From Pholis gunnellus (Eukaryota > Chordata > Actinopteri > Perciformes > Pholidae), in the NCBI GenBank assembly GCA_910591455.2, contig OU342823.1:17135219-17199218 (forward strand): 64,000 bases of DNA, in the 5' to 3' direction. The notes below the pieces were generated by a model, which saw nothing but the letters and a program-made list of their open reading frames with translations, was not told the origin of the DNA and searched no databases. Below are positions 62,065 through 64,000 of this stretch, in pieces; position 1 is the stretch's first letter; the number at the start of each line of letters is the position of its first letter. Position numbers and translations under genes: made by a program.

Positions 62065-64000
62065 ATTAACGTGCACAGTTAACATACCAGCGATACAGAA
62101 AACATATTGTTGCCATATCTTTTGGGAAGTCAAAGGTAAAATGAAGCAACTTGTCAGACTCTGACTCTGTTTTTGTGTGCACGGGGATGTGCACATCCTC
62201 TTGGTGCAAAAGATCCTCCACGTTTGGATGGGAAGCTAAACTTTCTGCCAAAATCTCTGCATTCTCCTCCGTGACTTCCATAACAGACGTCATACTTGCA
62301 AGCACAAACTCACACTACACGAAAAGTGGAAAACAATTCAAGGATCACAGGCGGATAATTCTCTCTCCAGAAACCAAATGACGCGGGCTGGAGAGGCGGA
62401 GATTTCGCACTGATCGCATCACTTCTCATACTCCTTTCACTCATGGCTTTTGGGAATATTAATTGCCTCGATTTTAGATTGTCAATAACTCCCCGCTGCT
62501 TGCTCCAAATGTTCTGAAAGGTACGACCTTCACAGAAATAGTTACGCATTTCAAATGTGTCTGAAATTAGGTGTGGGAACGTGTGAGGCTCCCATTTATT
62601 AATCCGGAAAGGGCCAAGGGCCTACAACGTTCCCAAGAAACGTTATCTAACCATAACCCATTTGGAAATAGTCCTAAATCCCAGAACTACCCCTTCACAT
62701 GGTCATAGAAGCTCGGGGATGCTACCAATCGAACTTGTGGAAAATCTGTTTCCTGAGATGATGTGGTTAACAGCAGTCTTACAGTATGTGAAAACAGAAC
62801 ACCAATAAAGGGTTCCAACGACTTGCGTGCATTATGGTCGTCATGCCATCAGCACATATGTTACTTTTATGGGGGCCTCTGATTCATTCACGACTGGCTG
62901 TGTCGCTTTTTCCACTCACACTGTATGCTGCTGTCATATCTCCCTTTTCTTTACCATTGTTTCTGGTCAGAGTGATTACTTGCGTGAAATGTAAAGTTTT
63001 TGTACGGATTCTTTTGGCTTTGATCTTTTATGTGAGCCGAATTCAGTCTTTTCCCCCGTTAGCGAAGGCTCAAGTCAACGCGCTGATTTTGTAGACTTCG
63101 GTGATGCGTTAGTCGGGGCCTGTTAGCATCGAACCAAACACAGACATGCCGAAATAATCAGCTCTGAGATGGGGATTTTCTAATGTGAGAAGACGCAGGC
63201 TGACGGAGCCTTTAATCATTTGTCATGTAAAGCAGAGGTTTATTTAAGTGTCATTTGGCTTGGTTCATTTGCCAGTGACACTTCTGGAATGTTTTTTGAC
63301 TTGTACTTTAGTGTCAGATGATTTTTAAGTCAGTAATTTTCCCTCTAAAATAAATAATGCCGGGGGACCGTGCCCTGGCAGCCCCATACATTTCCACTAG
63401 TGCTCCGTGAGAGAATGATTTAGGTGTATTTATTTTCTTATTTAGTGTGAGGCCGGGGGACATAATATATAACCCACATGCAGTAATTTAACACCTTGGT
63501 AACATATGAATCAATTCAAAACCTATTCTCCCCTTTGTAGCCAAGAAACTGATAATAGAGAATCATTTTTGAGTACTTTTGCTGAGGTGAGATTATGTGA
63601 AAATGATTTTCTTCTGACTCACAAACACCGCTTAGTTCAAAATGTGATGGAATCCTAAAAATAACAAGAAGAAGGAGCAGTAGCACTCACGAGGATCTGT
63701 CTTCACTTCATATATCATAACTGACAGAATGATATCCTACATTTAGAGTCTAAATTAAGTCCTCCCAACTGGAACTGAGAGTCTGCTGCCACATCGAGTT
63801 AAGAGAGGATTCCTTTACAGGAGCAGAAGCATGACAATAACATTCCTTTAAGGCAAGATGGATCCGATCAGATCACTGTCTATTTAACTCACGTCATCAG
63901 AGAAAATCGCTAGGGGAATTAAATGTATTGAAAGGTATAATATGTTTAGAATATCTAAAAACGACACGACCAGTTGTATGTATTTTAATGATCCCGAATG
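62065..64000. other. sequence after armc4 exon 14, probable intron
   Basis: No further armc4 exon is recognisable. A 79-codon frame on the - strand (62066-62305) reads like protein but matches nothing I can name. The rest is AT-rich. Confidence 0.45.

Noticed and set aside
62310..62549. 79-codon frame on the - strand considered as one gene with the frame at 62066-62305
   Set aside because: The two are in different reading frames and I see no intron signals linking them; kept only as an observation.
1..64000. A CRISPR array, prophage, biosynthetic cluster or other new multi-gene system
   Set aside because: The DNA is vertebrate with two ordinary intron-rich genes. The regular repeats are microsatellites and small transposons, with no spacer-repeat arrays and no clustered novel genes.

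Overview
This window is nuclear DNA from a bony fish, most likely a spiny-rayed teleost. Coding sequence comes in short exons with GT/AG splice sites. Introns and spacers are full of (GT)n, (CT)n and (CA)n arrays, long G or C runs, and short degraded transposons of kinds I recognise from teleost genomes. There are no prokaryotic operons, tRNA or rRNA genes, CRISPR arrays or phage genes. I cannot name the species.

Two protein-coding genes lie in tandem on the + strand. From about 7.4 to 25.0 kb are the last six coding exons of mpp7, a MAGUK p55 scaffold of epithelial junctions. They encode the HOOK region and the whole guanylate-kinase-like (GUK) domain, 258 complete codons ending at TGA 24985-24987. 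The upstream L27, PDZ and SH3 exons are outside the window. A 3' UTR of about 2.2 kb probably ends near 27.18 kb and carries a foldback transposon. From about 41.0 kb to at least 62.0 kb are the first fourteen coding exons of armc4 (odad2), an armadillo-repeat subunit of the outer dynein arm docking complex in motile cilia. Exons 1-13 join without a phase error into 709 codons. The last quarter or so of the protein lies beyond the right edge.

The order mpp7 then armc4, same strand, matches the vertebrate arrangement as I recall it (MPP7-ARMC4-MKX on one strand in human). The genes do not act together: one serves epithelial polarity, the other ciliary motility. The roughly 14 kb between them holds no gene I can support.

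I found no new multi-gene system. What stands out is fine structure: a perfect 23-bp hairpin with the signature of a replication template switch in an mpp7 intron; a (CT)n microsatellite serving as the polypyrimidine tract of an mpp7 exon; a three-copy dispersed repeat; one small transposon nested inside an older repeat; RFX X-box-like palindromes at the armc4 5' end; and a (CA)n array lying where armc4 exon 14 should continue.
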